DNA of 50,194 nucleotides from Syntrophus aciditrophicus (GTDB taxonomy: Bacteria; Desulfobacterota; Syntrophia; Syntrophales; UBA5619): assembly GCA_020726025.1 (NCBI GenBank), contig DYTH01000007.1, forward strand, positions 1-50,194, read 5' to 3'. Within the stretch, counting starts at the first letter, position 1. Each line of letters begins with the position of its first letter. The notes under the pieces were generated by a model that saw only the letters and a program-made list of their open reading frames with translations, had not been told where the DNA came from and made no database searches. The position numbers and the translations under genes are program-made. Shown one piece after another: positions 1-8,303 of the stretch.

Positions 1-41
1 AATGACAAAAGGGGACAAAATCGACTTTTGACGAGACCATC
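1..41 (-). mobile_element. Right end of a MITE copy (copy A), cut by the window edge
   Basis: The bases read into the conserved right terminal repeat GACTTTTGACGAG-NN-CATC, ending at position 41 and preceded by the AATGACAAAAGGGG block seen inside the other copies. The 6 bp that follow (AAACTT, 42-47) match the AAGCTT-like target duplications of other copies. The left half lies outside the window, so the duplication cannot be checked. Confidence 0.8.
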
Positions 42-95
42 AAACTTCGTTTTCCGTGTCAAGCCTGGAATGACAAAAGGGGGTAAAACCGCGTT
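42..95. repeat. Degenerate half of an older MITE that copy A inserted into
   Basis: AAACTTCGTTTTCCGTGTCAAG at 42-63 corresponds to half of the 21-bp unit followed by the MITE interior, as in the copy at 37567-37719. After about position 75 the sequence drifts and the terminal repeat is no longer recognisable. This is the same nested arrangement that is intact at 8304-8595. Confidence 0.55.
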
Positions 96-179
96 CAAAA
101 TAACCCCGTCAAACGGTAATTGGCGACAGGCTCTTATGCCCAGGGGCTGTCAACGGGAAAAATAGTTATTCCGGACATG

Positions 180-208
180 TTGACTTTTGCAGCGCTTTCT
201 TTCATAAT
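180..208 (+). promoter_or_regulatory. Sigma-70-type promoter for the deoxyhypusine-synthase-like gene
   Basis: TTGACT (180-185) and CATAAT (203-208) are separated by 17 bp and lie about 115 bp upstream of the ATG at 323. Only the spacing and hexamers support the call. Confidence 0.5.
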
Positions 209-322
209 GACGTCCACTGAATCTGCGGAGCGTGGCGGATCAAGCCTCATCAAGACGGAGCAGTCCATGTCAGGTAAAAAATTGCAGCGTACGGCTTTGA
301 ACACCAATAAACAGGAGAAGTT

Positions 323-1360
323 ATGAAGACAAAGGGGAAGAATAACGAAAAGAAGGAATTGCTGAAGAGTCCGGTGCAGCACATTGACATCGCCTCGTTC
401 GACGCGACGCCGATCGTGGAGGCGATGAAGGGGATGTCGTTCACAGCCCGCGATCTGGCCGTTGCGTCCGACACTTACGACCGGATGCTTGCCGAGAAAA
501 AGTGCGGGATCATTCTGACGATCGCCGGGAGTACCAGCGCCGCCGGGTGCATGCAGATTTACGTCGATATGGTGAAAAACAACATGGTCGATGCGATTGT
601 CGCGACCGGGGCGACCGTTGTCGATATGGACTTCTTTGAGGCGCTCGGGTTCCGTCATTACCAGGGTACGCCGTTCATTGACGACCGCATTCTGCGCAGC
701 CTTTACATCGACCGGATATACGACACCTATATCGATGAGGACGAGCTTCAAATCTGCGACAAGACGATTCAGAAGATCGCCGACAGCCTTGAGCTGCGGC
801 CGTACTCGTCGCGCGAATTTATCCGCGAGATGGGGCGCTACCTTGTCGAGAATTCCGTCAAAAAGGAATCCCTCGTGCAGACGGCCTTCGAGCATGACGT
901 GCCGATTTTCTGCCCCGCCTTTTCGGACAGCAGCGCCGGTTTCGGCCTGGTCATGCATCAGGTGCAAAAGCCGAAGAAACACCTGTCGATCGATTCGGTG
1001 AAGGATTTCCTGGAGCTGACACAGATCAAGATCAAGGCCAAAACCACCGGGCTTCTGATGATCGGCGGCGGCTCGCCGAAGAACTTCGCCCAGGACACGG
1101 TCGTCTGTGCCGAGATACTCGGGAAGGATGCCGATATGCACAAGTACGCCATCCAGATCACCGTGGCCGACGTCCGCGACGGCGCCTGCTCCAGCTCGAC
1201 GCTCAAGGAGGCGAACTCCTGGGGAAAGGTTGACTTGAGCAACGAGCAGATGGTCTATGCGGAGGCCACTTCGGTACTCCCGCTTCTGGCAAGTTACGCC
1301 TACCACAAGGGCAACTGGAGAAAGCGCAAGCCATGGCATTTTGCCACGCTGTTCGATTGA
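323..1360 (+). CDS. Deoxyhypusine synthase-like protein
   Basis: The 345-residue protein matches the deoxyhypusine synthase fold family (COG1899). It has the NAD-binding-type segment TIAGSTSAAG near residue 75, an IVATGATVVDMDFFEAL block, and a C-terminal SWGK motif whose lysine (residue 302) aligns with the catalytic lysine of eukaryotic DHS. In eukaryotes and archaea the enzyme transfers the aminobutyl group of spermidine to eIF5A. Bacteria lack eIF5A, and bacterial homologues are thought to act on small polyamines, so the substrate here is unknown. The start follows a good AGGAGA ribosome site. The gene is monocistronic, with a promoter at 180-208 and a terminator-like hairpin at 1451-1499. 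Confidence 0.85.
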   Translation: MKTKGKNNEKKELLKSPVQHIDIASFDATPIVEAMKGMSFTARDLAVASDTYDRMLAEKKCGIILTIAGSTSAAGCMQIYVDMVKNNMVDAIVATGATVVDMDFFEALGFRHYQGTPFIDDRILRSLYIDRIYDTYIDEDELQICDKTIQKIADSLELRPYSSREFIREMGRYLVENSVKKESLVQTAFEHDVPIFCPAFSDSSAGFGLVMHQVQKPKKHLSIDSVKDFLELTQIKIKAKTTGLLMIGGGSPKNFAQDTVVCAEILGKDADMHKYAIQITVADVRDGACSSSTLKEANSWGKVDLSNEQMVYAEATSVLPLLASYAYHKGNWRKRKPWHFATLFD

Positions 1361-1450
1361 TGAAGAGGCTGCCGAGAAGGAACAGCTCTTTGGCGCCGCA
1401 TCCAAAAGACGAGAAAACGGGCGCCAAACAGGAGATGATGGCTATAACAT

Positions 1451-1499
1451 AAATCGGCTATATAAATGTTTTTATTGAACAACTATAAAGCCGATTTTT
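1451..1499 (+). terminator. Hairpin terminator-like element after the DHS-like gene
   Basis: AAATCGGCT (1451-1459) pairs with AGCCGATTT (1488-1496), followed by T residues. The loop is long (about 28 nt) and itself AT-rich, so this is a plausible but not classical intrinsic terminator. Confidence 0.5.
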
Positions 1500-1826
1500 C
1501 ATGATACCCCCAAATTTCAAGGTGTATAAAAATTGATACGCATATTCCCCCCCCCACAAAAATCCCGGATTGGAACGTGAATTTTTGAAAGCACCTCGCG
1601 CGTATTGTGCTGAAAACTTGCCTTGCCTTCGTGGGGGGGGGGAGGGTATATACTATTTGCCAGTTAGTGGTGGGTCCATCGTGGAGCTACCTGAATAGTT
1701 ACGATTTATCAAGATCAACGAGGTCTTTTATTCATTTTGATGGTGAATCACGGTTTCTGACATGGATATTCCCCGGATATTACCGGCGTGTGTCTCTGGC
1801 AATAATCAAGTATGGCGCCCACGAAA
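1500..1826. other. Gene-free stretch with facing homopolymer C and G tracts
   Basis: No credible ORF is visible. A run of about 10 C (near 1547-1556) and a run of about 10 G (near 1632-1641) face each other roughly 80 bp apart, flanked by weakly matching AT-rich sequence (ATACGCATATT versus GGGTATATACTATT). The two tracts could pair as a hairpin or represent a decayed inverted repeat. The rest separates the DHS-like gene from the convergent leu operon. Confidence 0.5.
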
Positions 1827-2897
1827 TTAGACCTTTTCGGCAACAAGATCACCCATTGCCCTGGCGCCTACTATTGCGGCGCCTTCCTGTCGGATATCCA
1901 CCGTCCGGAAGCCCTCTTTCAGCACCAGACGAACGGCATTCTCGACGGCATTCGCCTCTTCGGACATGCCAAAAGAATGGCGGAGCATCATCGCCATCGA
2001 AAGGATCGCGGCAAGGGGATTGGCGATTCCCTTGCCGGCAATATCCGGGGCGGAACCGTGGCTTGGCTCGTACAGCGCCGTTTTTTCGCCTTGGCTGGCC
2101 GAGGGTTGCATTCCCAGCGAACCGGTCAGCATCGACGCCTCGTCGCTCAGGATGTCGCCGAACATGTTCGACGTAACGATCACGTCAAATTGCCCGGGAT
2201 TGCGTATCAGCTGCATCGCGCAGTTGTCCACATACATGTGCTGAAGTTCGACGTCCGGGTAGTCGCGTCCTGTTTCGGTCGCCACGTCCCGCCAGAGCTC
2301 TGTTGCCTCGAGGACGTTGGCCTTGTCCACCGAAAGGAGCTTTTTTTGCCGGCCCCTGGCCAGCTCGAAGGCGCTCTTCATTATCCGCCGGATATCCGCC
2401 TCGGCATACACCATCGTGTTGATCCCGATCCGCTGGCCGTTCTCCACACGCACACCCCGGGGCTGTCCGAAATAGATATCCCCCAGCAGTTCACGAACGA
2501 TGAGCAGATCGATCCCCCGGATCACCTCCGGCTTGAGGGGCGAGGCGTCTATCAACTCCTCAAAGACGACGACCGGCCGGAGATTGGCATAAAGACCAAG
2601 CCCCGAGCGAAGCCCGAGGAGAGCCCGCTCTGGCCGGAGGCTGTAATCGAGTGACTCCCACTTCGGCCCGCCGACGGCGCCCAGAAGGACGGCGTCGGCG
2701 GCCGCTGCCATCTCCAGGACGGCTGCGGGCAGGGGGATTCCGTAACGGTCGCAGGCTGCGCCCCCGACAAGCCCCTCCTCCATCTCGAACTGTACGCCGG
2801 CGTGTTTGGCCACGATCCCGAGAACCTTCTTGGCCTCATTCATGACCTCCGGCCCTATCCCGTCGCCCGGCAGAACCGCAATATTGTACTTTTTCAT
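1827..2897 (-). CDS. leuB: 3-isopropylmalate dehydrogenase
   Basis: This 356-residue NAD-dependent enzyme oxidatively decarboxylates 3-isopropylmalate to 2-oxoisocaproate, the third step of leucine synthesis. It shows the family N-terminus [13 protein letters not shown], the substrate-loop arginines ([19 protein letters not shown]), the metal-binding region [30 protein letters not shown] (cited by position, about residues 219-248), and the NAD-binding motif [18 protein letters not shown]. The length is normal for the family. Its ATG overlaps the leuD stop codon by 4 bp (ATGA), so translation is coupled, and it is the last gene of leuACDB. Confidence 0.97.
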   Translation of the reverse strand: MKKYNIAVLPGDGIGPEVMNEAKKVLGIVAKHAGVQFEMEEGLVGGAACDRYGIPLPAAVLEMAAAADAVLLGAVGGPKWESLDYSLRPERALLGLRSGLGLYANLRPVVVFEELIDASPLKPEVIRGIDLLIVRELLGDIYFGQPRGVRVENGQRIGINTMVYAEADIRRIMKSAFELARGRQKKLLSVDKANVLEATELWRDVATETGRDYPDVELQHMYVDNCAMQLIRNPGQFDVIVTSNMFGDILSDEASMLTGSLGMQPSASQGEKTALYEPSHGSAPDIAGKGIANPLAAILSMAMMLRHSFGMSEEANAVENAVRLVLKEGFRTVDIRQEGAAIVGARAMGDLVAEKV

Positions 2898-3391
2898 TTC
2901 GCCCTCCCTTTCGCGATGTGATTCATCAGTCCGCCGTCGGCAATGAGTTCCTGCATAAAGGGAGGCACCGGCTGAATGCGGACAGGATCGGCGCTGACAC
3001 CAGGGATCCGGATCAGCCCGGTGTCGGCATCTACTTCGATCTCAGAACCATCGGTCACCTCACCCCAAAGAGTGCGGGATTCGAAAATGGGGAGTCCCAT
3101 ATTGAAAGAGTTTCGGTAGAAGATCCGGGCGAAGCTCCTGGCCACGACACAGGCGATCCCGGCCGCCTTGATCGCGATAGGGGCGTGTTCCCGCGAAGAA
3201 CCGCAGCCGAAATTCTCCCCACCGACAATGATGTCCCCCTTTTTCATCTTCTTCATGAAATCGGGATCGGCATCCTCCATGCAGTGTGCAGCCAGCCCCT
3301 GCGGATCCCGGATGTTCAGATACCGGGCCGGGATGATTGCGTCGGTATCGATGTTGTCGCCAAATTTCCATATTTTTCCTGTGAATTTCAT
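2894..3391 (-). CDS. leuD: 3-isopropylmalate dehydratase small subunit (homoaconitase-type)
   Basis: This 165-residue protein is the swivel domain that partners LeuC in isomerising 2- to 3-isopropylmalate. The start [18 protein letters not shown] and the motif [19 protein letters not shown] are the substrate-recognition hallmarks. It is the short LeuD class shared with archaea and with the homoaconitase branch, rather than the roughly 200-residue enterobacterial LeuD. It lies 30 bp after leuC and overlaps leuB by 4 bp. Confidence 0.95.
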   Translation of the reverse strand: MKFTGKIWKFGDNIDTDAIIPARYLNIRDPQGLAAHCMEDADPDFMKKMKKGDIIVGGENFGCGSSREHAPIAIKAAGIACVVARSFARIFYRNSFNMGLPIFESRTLWGEVTDGSEIEVDADTGLIRIPGVSADPVRIQPVPPFMQELIADGGLMNHIAKGRAK

Positions 3392-3421
3392 ATCTTTACG
3401 TCCTTTCTTATCGGTTCCTCG

Positions 3422-4681
3422 TTACAATTGTTCCGGCCCGGCAAGGCGACCGGCCACTGCCGTTGCTGCGGCCACGGCCGGGCCGGCGAGGTAAACCTCA
3501 CTTTCCGGATGCCCCATCCGCCCGACAAAGTTACGATTCGTCGTCGAGACCGACCGCTCGCCCTTGGCAAGGATCCCCATATAGCCGCCCAGACAGGGAC
3601 CGCAGGTCGGCAGGCTGATCACACCGCCGGCATCAAGAAAGATATCAAAGAGTCCTTCTTTCATCGCCTGCCGGTAAATTGCGGGTGTCGCAGGGATGAT
3701 GATGAGCCGATGCCCGTAAGCAATATGCCGTCCCTTCAGGATTTCGGCGGCAACACGCAGATCCTCGATCCAACCGTTCGTGCAGGAACCGATGAACGAC
3801 TGGTCGATCGGGACGTTCCCGACCTCGCTGATCCCCTTCGTGTTGGAAGGAAGATGGGGGAAAGCGACCTGGGGCTCGATTTTCGTCACGTCGATATCGA
3901 TAGTCGAATGGTAAAGGGCATCGGGATCGGAGGTGTAAAATTCGTAGGGGCGCTCCGCACGTTTTCGGACATAGACTTCTGTAATCTCGTCGGGAATAAA
4001 TATCCCGCTTTTCCCCCCCGCCTCGACAGCCATGTTCGCCATCGTCATGCGGTCGGCCATCGGCAACACCCGGAAAATCTCGCCGACAAACTCCATAGCC
4101 CGGTAGAGGGCGCCGTGAACACCGATCCGGCCGATCGTATAGAGGATCAGGTCTTTCCCGGAAACCCAGGGACGAGCATTCCCGTGATAAATGAACTTTA
4201 TCGTCTCCGGCACCTTGAACCAGAGTTCGCCGGTAATCATCGCCGCAGCCAGATCCGTGCTCCCAACACCGGTGGCGAAGGCCCCCAGCGCCCCATACGT
4301 GCAGGTATGGCTGTCGGCGCCGATAACGACATCCCCGGGAACCACGATCCCCTTTTCCGGAAGGAGCGCATGCTCGATACCCGCCTCGCCGACCTCGAAA
4401 TAGTGGGTGATGGCCTGTTCATGGGCAAAATCCCGCATCAGCTTGCATTGTTCGGCCGAATCGATATCTTTATTGGGGGCAAAATGGTCGGGAACAAGAA
4501 CCACCTTCTTCGTATCGAACACCTCTTTTCCCCCTGCCTTCCGGAATGCGTCGATGGCAATCGGCGCTGTAATATCGTTTCCGAGGGCGATATCCACCCT
4601 GGCGTTGATCAGCATCCCGGGCCGCACCTCTTCAAGTCCCGCGTGCCGACTGAGTATCTTCTCCGTTATGGTCATTCCCAT
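3422..4681 (-). CDS. leuC: 3-isopropylmalate dehydratase large subunit (homoaconitase-type)
   Basis: This 419-residue aconitase-superfamily protein carries the [4Fe-4S] cysteines in GSCTNG and TCGPC and the active-site block [18 protein letters not shown]. Together with LeuD it converts 2-isopropylmalate to 3-isopropylmalate. The length (about 420 residues versus about 465 in enterobacteria) places it in the archaeal/homoaconitase-like LeuC group, matching the LeuD type next door. The protein begins MGMTI; either Met could be the start. It sits between leuA and leuD in the operon. Confidence 0.96.
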   Translation of the reverse strand: MGMTITEKILSRHAGLEEVRPGMLINARVDIALGNDITAPIAIDAFRKAGGKEVFDTKKVVLVPDHFAPNKDIDSAEQCKLMRDFAHEQAITHYFEVGEAGIEHALLPEKGIVVPGDVVIGADSHTCTYGALGAFATGVGSTDLAAAMITGELWFKVPETIKFIYHGNARPWVSGKDLILYTIGRIGVHGALYRAMEFVGEIFRVLPMADRMTMANMAVEAGGKSGIFIPDEITEVYVRKRAERPYEFYTSDPDALYHSTIDIDVTKIEPQVAFPHLPSNTKGISEVGNVPIDQSFIGSCTNGWIEDLRVAAEILKGRHIAYGHRLIIIPATPAIYRQAMKEGLFDIFLDAGGVISLPTCGPCLGGYMGILAKGERSVSTTNRNFVGRMGHPESEVYLAGPAVAAATAVAGRLAGPEQL

Positions 4682-4738
4682 GTCTGTATTCTCCTTGAAT
4701 GATTCGTCTGTCGCCGCGAACCGCGGCTACCTGGTTGT

Positions 4739-6283
4739 TTATATAACCTTCACCTGCCGGGGGTTTTTGCCCAACCATTCCAGACGGTTCAAGGCATTGA
4801 TATAGGCCTTGGCCGACGCAACCAGAATGTCGGGATGGGCGCCCCACCCCACAGCGGAACGACCGTTGAACTTGAGCTGCACCGTCGCCTCCCCCTGGGC
4901 GTCGGTTCCGCCCGTCATCGCAGCTACTGCATACTTCAAAAGAGGGTAATCGGTCCTGGTGATCTTTCGGATCGCCGCGAAGGTGGCATCCACCGGCCCG
5001 ACGCCAAAACCTGCCTCCTGTACCATCTGTCCGTCCACCTCCATCTGCATCGTCGCCGTCGGCACCGCGGCATTCCCGCTGACCACGTTGAGGTAGAGAA
5101 AACGGTACTTTTCCTCTTGCCGGGATGACTCCTCATAGAGGATTGCCTCGATGTCCTCGTCGAAGACCTCTTTTTTTATGTCGGCAAGTTCCTTGAAGCG
5201 GACGAAAATGCTGTTAATCTCCTCCTCCCCCAGCTCATATCCCATCTCCTGCAGGCGGTTGGCGATGGCGTGACGGCCCGAATGCTTGCCCATGACAATT
5301 TGCGTATCCGAGATCCCCACGGACTGAGGGGTCATGATCTCGTAGGTTGTCTTCTCCTTGATCATGCCGTCCTGGTGAATGCCTGACTCATGGGCAAAGG
5401 CATTGGCGCCGACTATCGCCTTGTTCGGCTGGACGGCGATCCCGGTAATCTGCGTGAGAAGGCGCGATGCCTGATGAATATACTCGCTCTTGATTCCGGT
5501 ATGGAAACCGAAGAGGTCTTTCCGGGTCTTAATCGCCATGACCACCTCCTCCATCGCGCAGTTGCCGGCCCTCTCACCGATCCCGTTGATCGTGCACTCC
5601 ACCTGGCGGGCGCCGTTTTGCACTGCGGCGAGCGTATTGGCCGTAGCCAGGCCCAGATCGTTGTGGCAATGGACCGAAACGACCGCCTGGCGGATGTTTG
5701 GCACCCGTGCGAAGAGCGTCGCGATCAGTTCACCGAACTCCTCCGGGATGGCATAGCCCACCGTGTCCGCGATGTTGATCGTTGTCGCACCTGCGGCAAT
5801 CACCGCCTCAACCACCTCGCAGAGATAATCCCTGTCGGTCCGGGTGGCGTCCATCGGCGAGAACTCCACGTTCCCGGTGTATCCACAGGCACATTTGACT
5901 GCCGCGACGGCTTCTTTGAGAACCTCTGCCCGGGTCTTCCGTAGCTGGTATTTAAGGTGGATGTCCGACGACGAAAGGAAGGTATGGATCCGGGGCATCG
6001 CCGCCCCGGAGATCGCCTCCCAGGCCCGCTTGATGTCGGCGGCATTCGCCCGGGCAAGCGCCGCGATCTGACACCCCCGGATTTCCCGTGCGATTCGCTG
6101 AACGGAGGCAAAATCACCGTCCGACGCCACCGGAAACCCGGCCTCGATGATATCCACGCCCATCTTCTCGAGCTGGCGCGCGACCAGCAGTTTTTCGTCC
6201 GGGTTCATGCTTGCCCCCGGCGACTGTTCTCCATCCCGTAACGTCGTATCAAAAATAAAAACCTTCCCCTTTGTTTCTTCCAT
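4739..6283 (-). CDS. leuA: 2-isopropylmalate synthase
   Basis: This 514-residue enzyme condenses acetyl-CoA with 2-oxoisovalerate, the committed and leucine-inhibited step. The N-terminal DRE-TIM barrel carries FDTTLRDGEQSPGASM and the HCHNDLGLATANTLAA metal-binding block. The C-terminal roughly 120 residues form the regulatory LeuA dimerisation domain (GEATVQLKFNGRSAVGWG). It is the first structural gene, 58 bp before leuC. The ATG follows GGAG, immediately downstream of the attenuator hairpin at 6311-6339, so expression should respond to charged tRNA-Leu through the leader. Confidence 0.97.
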   Translation of the reverse strand: MEETKGKVFIFDTTLRDGEQSPGASMNPDEKLLVARQLEKMGVDIIEAGFPVASDGDFASVQRIAREIRGCQIAALARANAADIKRAWEAISGAAMPRIHTFLSSSDIHLKYQLRKTRAEVLKEAVAAVKCACGYTGNVEFSPMDATRTDRDYLCEVVEAVIAAGATTINIADTVGYAIPEEFGELIATLFARVPNIRQAVVSVHCHNDLGLATANTLAAVQNGARQVECTINGIGERAGNCAMEEVVMAIKTRKDLFGFHTGIKSEYIHQASRLLTQITGIAVQPNKAIVGANAFAHESGIHQDGMIKEKTTYEIMTPQSVGISDTQIVMGKHSGRHAIANRLQEMGYELGEEEINSIFVRFKELADIKKEVFDEDIEAILYEESSRQEEKYRFLYLNVVSGNAAVPTATMQMEVDGQMVQEAGFGVGPVDATFAAIRKITRTDYPLLKYAVAAMTGGTDAQGEATVQLKFNGRSAVGWGAHPDILVASAKAYINALNRLEWLGKNPRQVKVI

Positions 6284-6310
6284 AGCTGACTCCTTTCCCC
6301 AAAAATAAAA

Positions 6311-6339
6311 AAGGCCATGGGTTTTCCACCCATGGCCTT
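6311..6339 (-). terminator. Attenuator terminator of the leu operon
   Basis: On the minus strand a 12-bp perfect stem (AAGGCCATGGGT pairing with ACCCATGGCCTT, loop 6323-6327) is followed by a U-rich run (6301-6310), immediately before leuA. An 8-bp alternative pairing exists between CCACCCGT (6392-6385) and ATGGGTGG (6333-6326) in the terminator's own 5' arm. It would act as antiterminator when a ribosome stalls on the Leu codons upstream. Confidence 0.85.
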
Positions 6340-6364
6340 CAGATTTTGATCGTTTGATCGGTTG

Positions 6365-6502
6365 TCAGGAAAATCCTGGATGCGACGGGTGGCGGGGCCT
6401 GTTTGACAGGCGAATAAGAGCGAGGCCCAAAAGATTGGGCAACAAAATTATGCTGATTATGTTCACTCTCTGCGCTGCTGTCATTTCAAGAAAACCTCTC
6501 AC
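6365..6502 (-). CDS. leuL: Leucine-rich leader peptide of the leu operon
   Basis: A 45-codon ORF starts at GTG 6502 behind AGGAGG (6512-6507); an in-frame ATG at 6484 is an alternative start. It ends with TGA at 6367-6365. Between 6445 and 6407, seven of 13 codons are leucine (TTG, TTG, CTT, TTG, CTC, CTT, CTG), the signature of ribosome-mediated attenuation. The stop codon lies beyond the antiterminator strand (6392-6385). Full translation would therefore mask that strand and let the terminator form, while stalling on Leu codons frees it. Two small hairpins (6440-6425 and 6411-6397) overlap or follow the Leu codons and could pause polymerase. Confidence 0.82.
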   Translation of the reverse strand: MRGFLEMTAAQRVNIISIILLPNLLGLALIRLSNRPRHPSHPGFS

Positions 6503-6532
6503 CGTGCCTCCTGGTCTTTCCAGGTGGCGGCA

Positions 6533-6561
6533 ATCCTAAAATATATCAGGGACACTGTCAA
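6533..6561 (-). promoter_or_regulatory. Promoter of the leu leader-leuACDB operon
   Basis: TTGACA (6561-6556), a 17-bp spacer and TAGGAT (6538-6533) lie about 30 bp upstream of the leader peptide GTG. The -35 is a consensus match. A second TTGACA further upstream has no matching -10. Confidence 0.7.
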
Positions 6562-6715
6562 GCTCTTTTTGTCAACCTTTTTATCCACAGTCCCCCTTTC
6601 ACTTCACCGTCGAGAGTGCAAACTTGTATTTACCAGCAAGGCCTTTTTCAATGTTGCGCGAAACCATGCAATGGTTTATTGTTCCGCAAATCCTGATCAT
6701 AGTGGGGAAAAAAAC

Positions 6716-7891
6716 ATGACCGACAGCAGCCGCACCGACGTCAAAACGATATTCACGCTGACCATGCTCCACTTCATGGCGGATTTTTATATTTCCTTCA
6801 TCACGCCCCTCTATCCGGCATTTGTCGGCAAACTGTCCCTCTCCCTCGCCCAGATAGGCCTCATCGCCGGAACGATGCGGGTCATGGCCTTCGTCGTTCA
6901 GCCGGCAGTGGGCTATTTTGCCGACCGCTACCGCTCCCGGATTTTCATCATTGGAGGGCCGCTTCTCACGATACTCTTCGTCTCCCTGGCCGGGCGCGCC
7001 GAATCCTTTTACGGACTGCTTTTTTTCGTAATGATCGCCTCCATCGGCTCCTCCCTCTTTCACCCCTCCACGGCGGGCATGATCGCCAACTATGCCGGCC
7101 GCCATTTCGGCTTCTGCATTTCCATCTTCAACATGGGAGGAACCCTCGCCTTCGGCGTCGGCCCGCTTTTTATCACTGCTTTGGTCAACCGGTACGGGCT
7201 GGAATCGATGCTCTGGACTGCGGCTCCCGGAATGCTGCTGATGGCAGCGCTCTACAGGATAACGCCGCGTCCGCTGGGCGAAGGGCTCCGGGGGCAGGGA
7301 TTCACCGCCGCGATCAAGGCGGCCTTCGGCAAGGCGTGGAAAATGGTTCTTCTCATCTGGGCGGTTATGGTTCTTCGCACCTTCGTCACCCAGTCTTTTC
7401 TGACCTTTGCCCCGATCCATTTCTCCCGTCAGGGGTATTCCCTCGTCTCCATAGGATTGGTCATATCGCTTTTTACCACGGCGGGGGCCGTAAGCGGTCT
7501 TATTGCCGGACGTCTTTCCGACCGCATTGGGTACCGGCCGATTTTCACCTTCGCATTCATTCTGGCCACCCCGGCGCTGTATCTGCTGCTTTTGCTTCCC
7601 GGAAAATGGATTTACCCGGCGTCAGCCGTCGCCGGTTTTCTGATCTTCGCGACGCTGCCGCTTGGGCTGGTGATGGCGCAGAAACTGGCGCCGGATGGAA
7701 AATCCATGGTTTCCAGCCTGATGATGGGGCTGGGTCAGGGGATCGGGGGGATGCTCACCCCCATCGTGGGAATGGCCGCCGAAACCTTTTCCATTCCGAC
7801 GGTTCTTTATGTTCTGGCAACACTTCCGGTATTGAGCCTTGGCCTTGTGCGGCTCTTTCCGGAAGACCAACTGCGTGCGAAGGTAATCTAA
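6716..7891 (+). CDS. MFS transporter, fosmidomycin-resistance (Fsr)-like
   Basis: The protein has about 391 residues with around 12 hydrophobic segments. The N-terminal half has LHFMADFYISFITPLYPAF and an SSLFHPSTAGMIANYAG block resembling the FHP motif of Fsr-type drug exporters. The loop after the sixth segment and the RLSDRIGYRP motif between TM8 and TM9 are typical of the major facilitator superfamily. A longer reading frame runs upstream to 6524, but the ATG at 6716 follows GGGGA and gives the family N-terminus. It is divergent from the leu operon and 12 bp ahead of the cupin gene, so the two are probably co-transcribed. The substrate is unknown. Confidence 0.85.
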   Translation: MTDSSRTDVKTIFTLTMLHFMADFYISFITPLYPAFVGKLSLSLAQIGLIAGTMRVMAFVVQPAVGYFADRYRSRIFIIGGPLLTILFVSLAGRAESFYGLLFFVMIASIGSSLFHPSTAGMIANYAGRHFGFCISIFNMGGTLAFGVGPLFITALVNRYGLESMLWTAAPGMLLMAALYRITPRPLGEGLRGQGFTAAIKAAFGKAWKMVLLIWAVMVLRTFVTQSFLTFAPIHFSRQGYSLVSIGLVISLFTTAGAVSGLIAGRLSDRIGYRPIFTFAFILATPALYLLLLLPGKWIYPASAVAGFLIFATLPLGLVMAQKLAPDGKSMVSSLMMGLGQGIGGMLTPIVGMAAETFSIPTVLYVLATLPVLSLGLVRLFPEDQLRAKVI

Positions 7892-7903
7892 AAAGGAGAC
7901 GCC

Positions 7904-8245
7904 ATGACCGCCACCCACAACATTTTCTCCGACGTACCGGCTGAAATCAGAGGGGAATTCTTCCAGGACATCCTGCGGAGCGACCATGTCAGAATTGAGA
8001 GAATCGTCTCGCATGGAGAGAAAGCGAAGCTTAATGTTCACAAATCGCCGGACGGATTCTGGTACGATCAACAGGAAAATGAATGGGTTCTGCTGGTTGC
8101 GGGGACAGCGGAACTCTCTTTCGCAGACGGCCGCCGGGTTGCCCTTCTTCCCGGCGATCACCTGCTTATCCCGGCACACACACGGCACCGCGTGGAAAAA
8201 ACCGACCCGGAGCAAGACACCATCTGGCTGGCCGTCCATTTTTGA
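7904..8245 (+). CDS. Small cupin-domain protein with a 7-residue in-frame insertion
   Basis: This is a 113-residue single-domain cupin: GFWYDQQENEWVLLVAGTAELSF, then LLPGDHLLIPAHTRHRVEKT, and the terminal TIWLAVHF. The family is widespread and its substrate is unknown. As I recall the family, the segment before GFWYDQ runs SHG-x-x-SPxG. Here seven extra residues, KAKLNVH (40-46), are present. They are encoded by bases 8021-8041, a perfect codon-phased copy of the 21-bp unit found elsewhere in the window. The insertion falls in the loop before the first cupin motif, so the fold is probably kept. The ribosome site is AAGGAG. The gene follows the MFS gene by 12 bp. Confidence 0.85.
   Translation: MTATHNIFSDVPAEIRGEFFQDILRSDHVRIERIVSHGEKAKLNVHKSPDGFWYDQQENEWVLLVAGTAELSFADGRRVALLPGDHLLIPAHTRHRVEKTDPEQDTIWLAVHF
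8021..8041 (+). repeat. 21-bp dispersed repeat unit inside the cupin gene
   Basis: The 21 bases begin AAAGCGAAGCTTAATG and differ only in the last base from the reverse complement of 37643-37663. They are in codon phase (codons 40-46) and appear to interrupt the normal cupin sequence. Confidence 0.85.
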
Positions 8246-8303
8246 ACATAAAGCGCCATGTTCATAAAGCCTCAGGTTTGGAACAGACTGAAAAGACAAG
8301 GAT

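Noticed and set aside
134-1405. A long minus-strand open frame (423 codons) opposite the DHS-like gene
   Set aside because: It is the antisense shadow of a clear family match on the plus strand, lacks protein-like motifs and has no ribosome site.
2918-4702. A 594-codon plus-strand frame across leuD/leuC
   Set aside because: Antisense of two conserved leu genes; composition is biased and no domain is recognisable.
6354-6539. Plus-strand 61-codon ORF in the leu leader region
   Set aside because: It is antisense to the leader peptide and attenuator and has no ribosome site.
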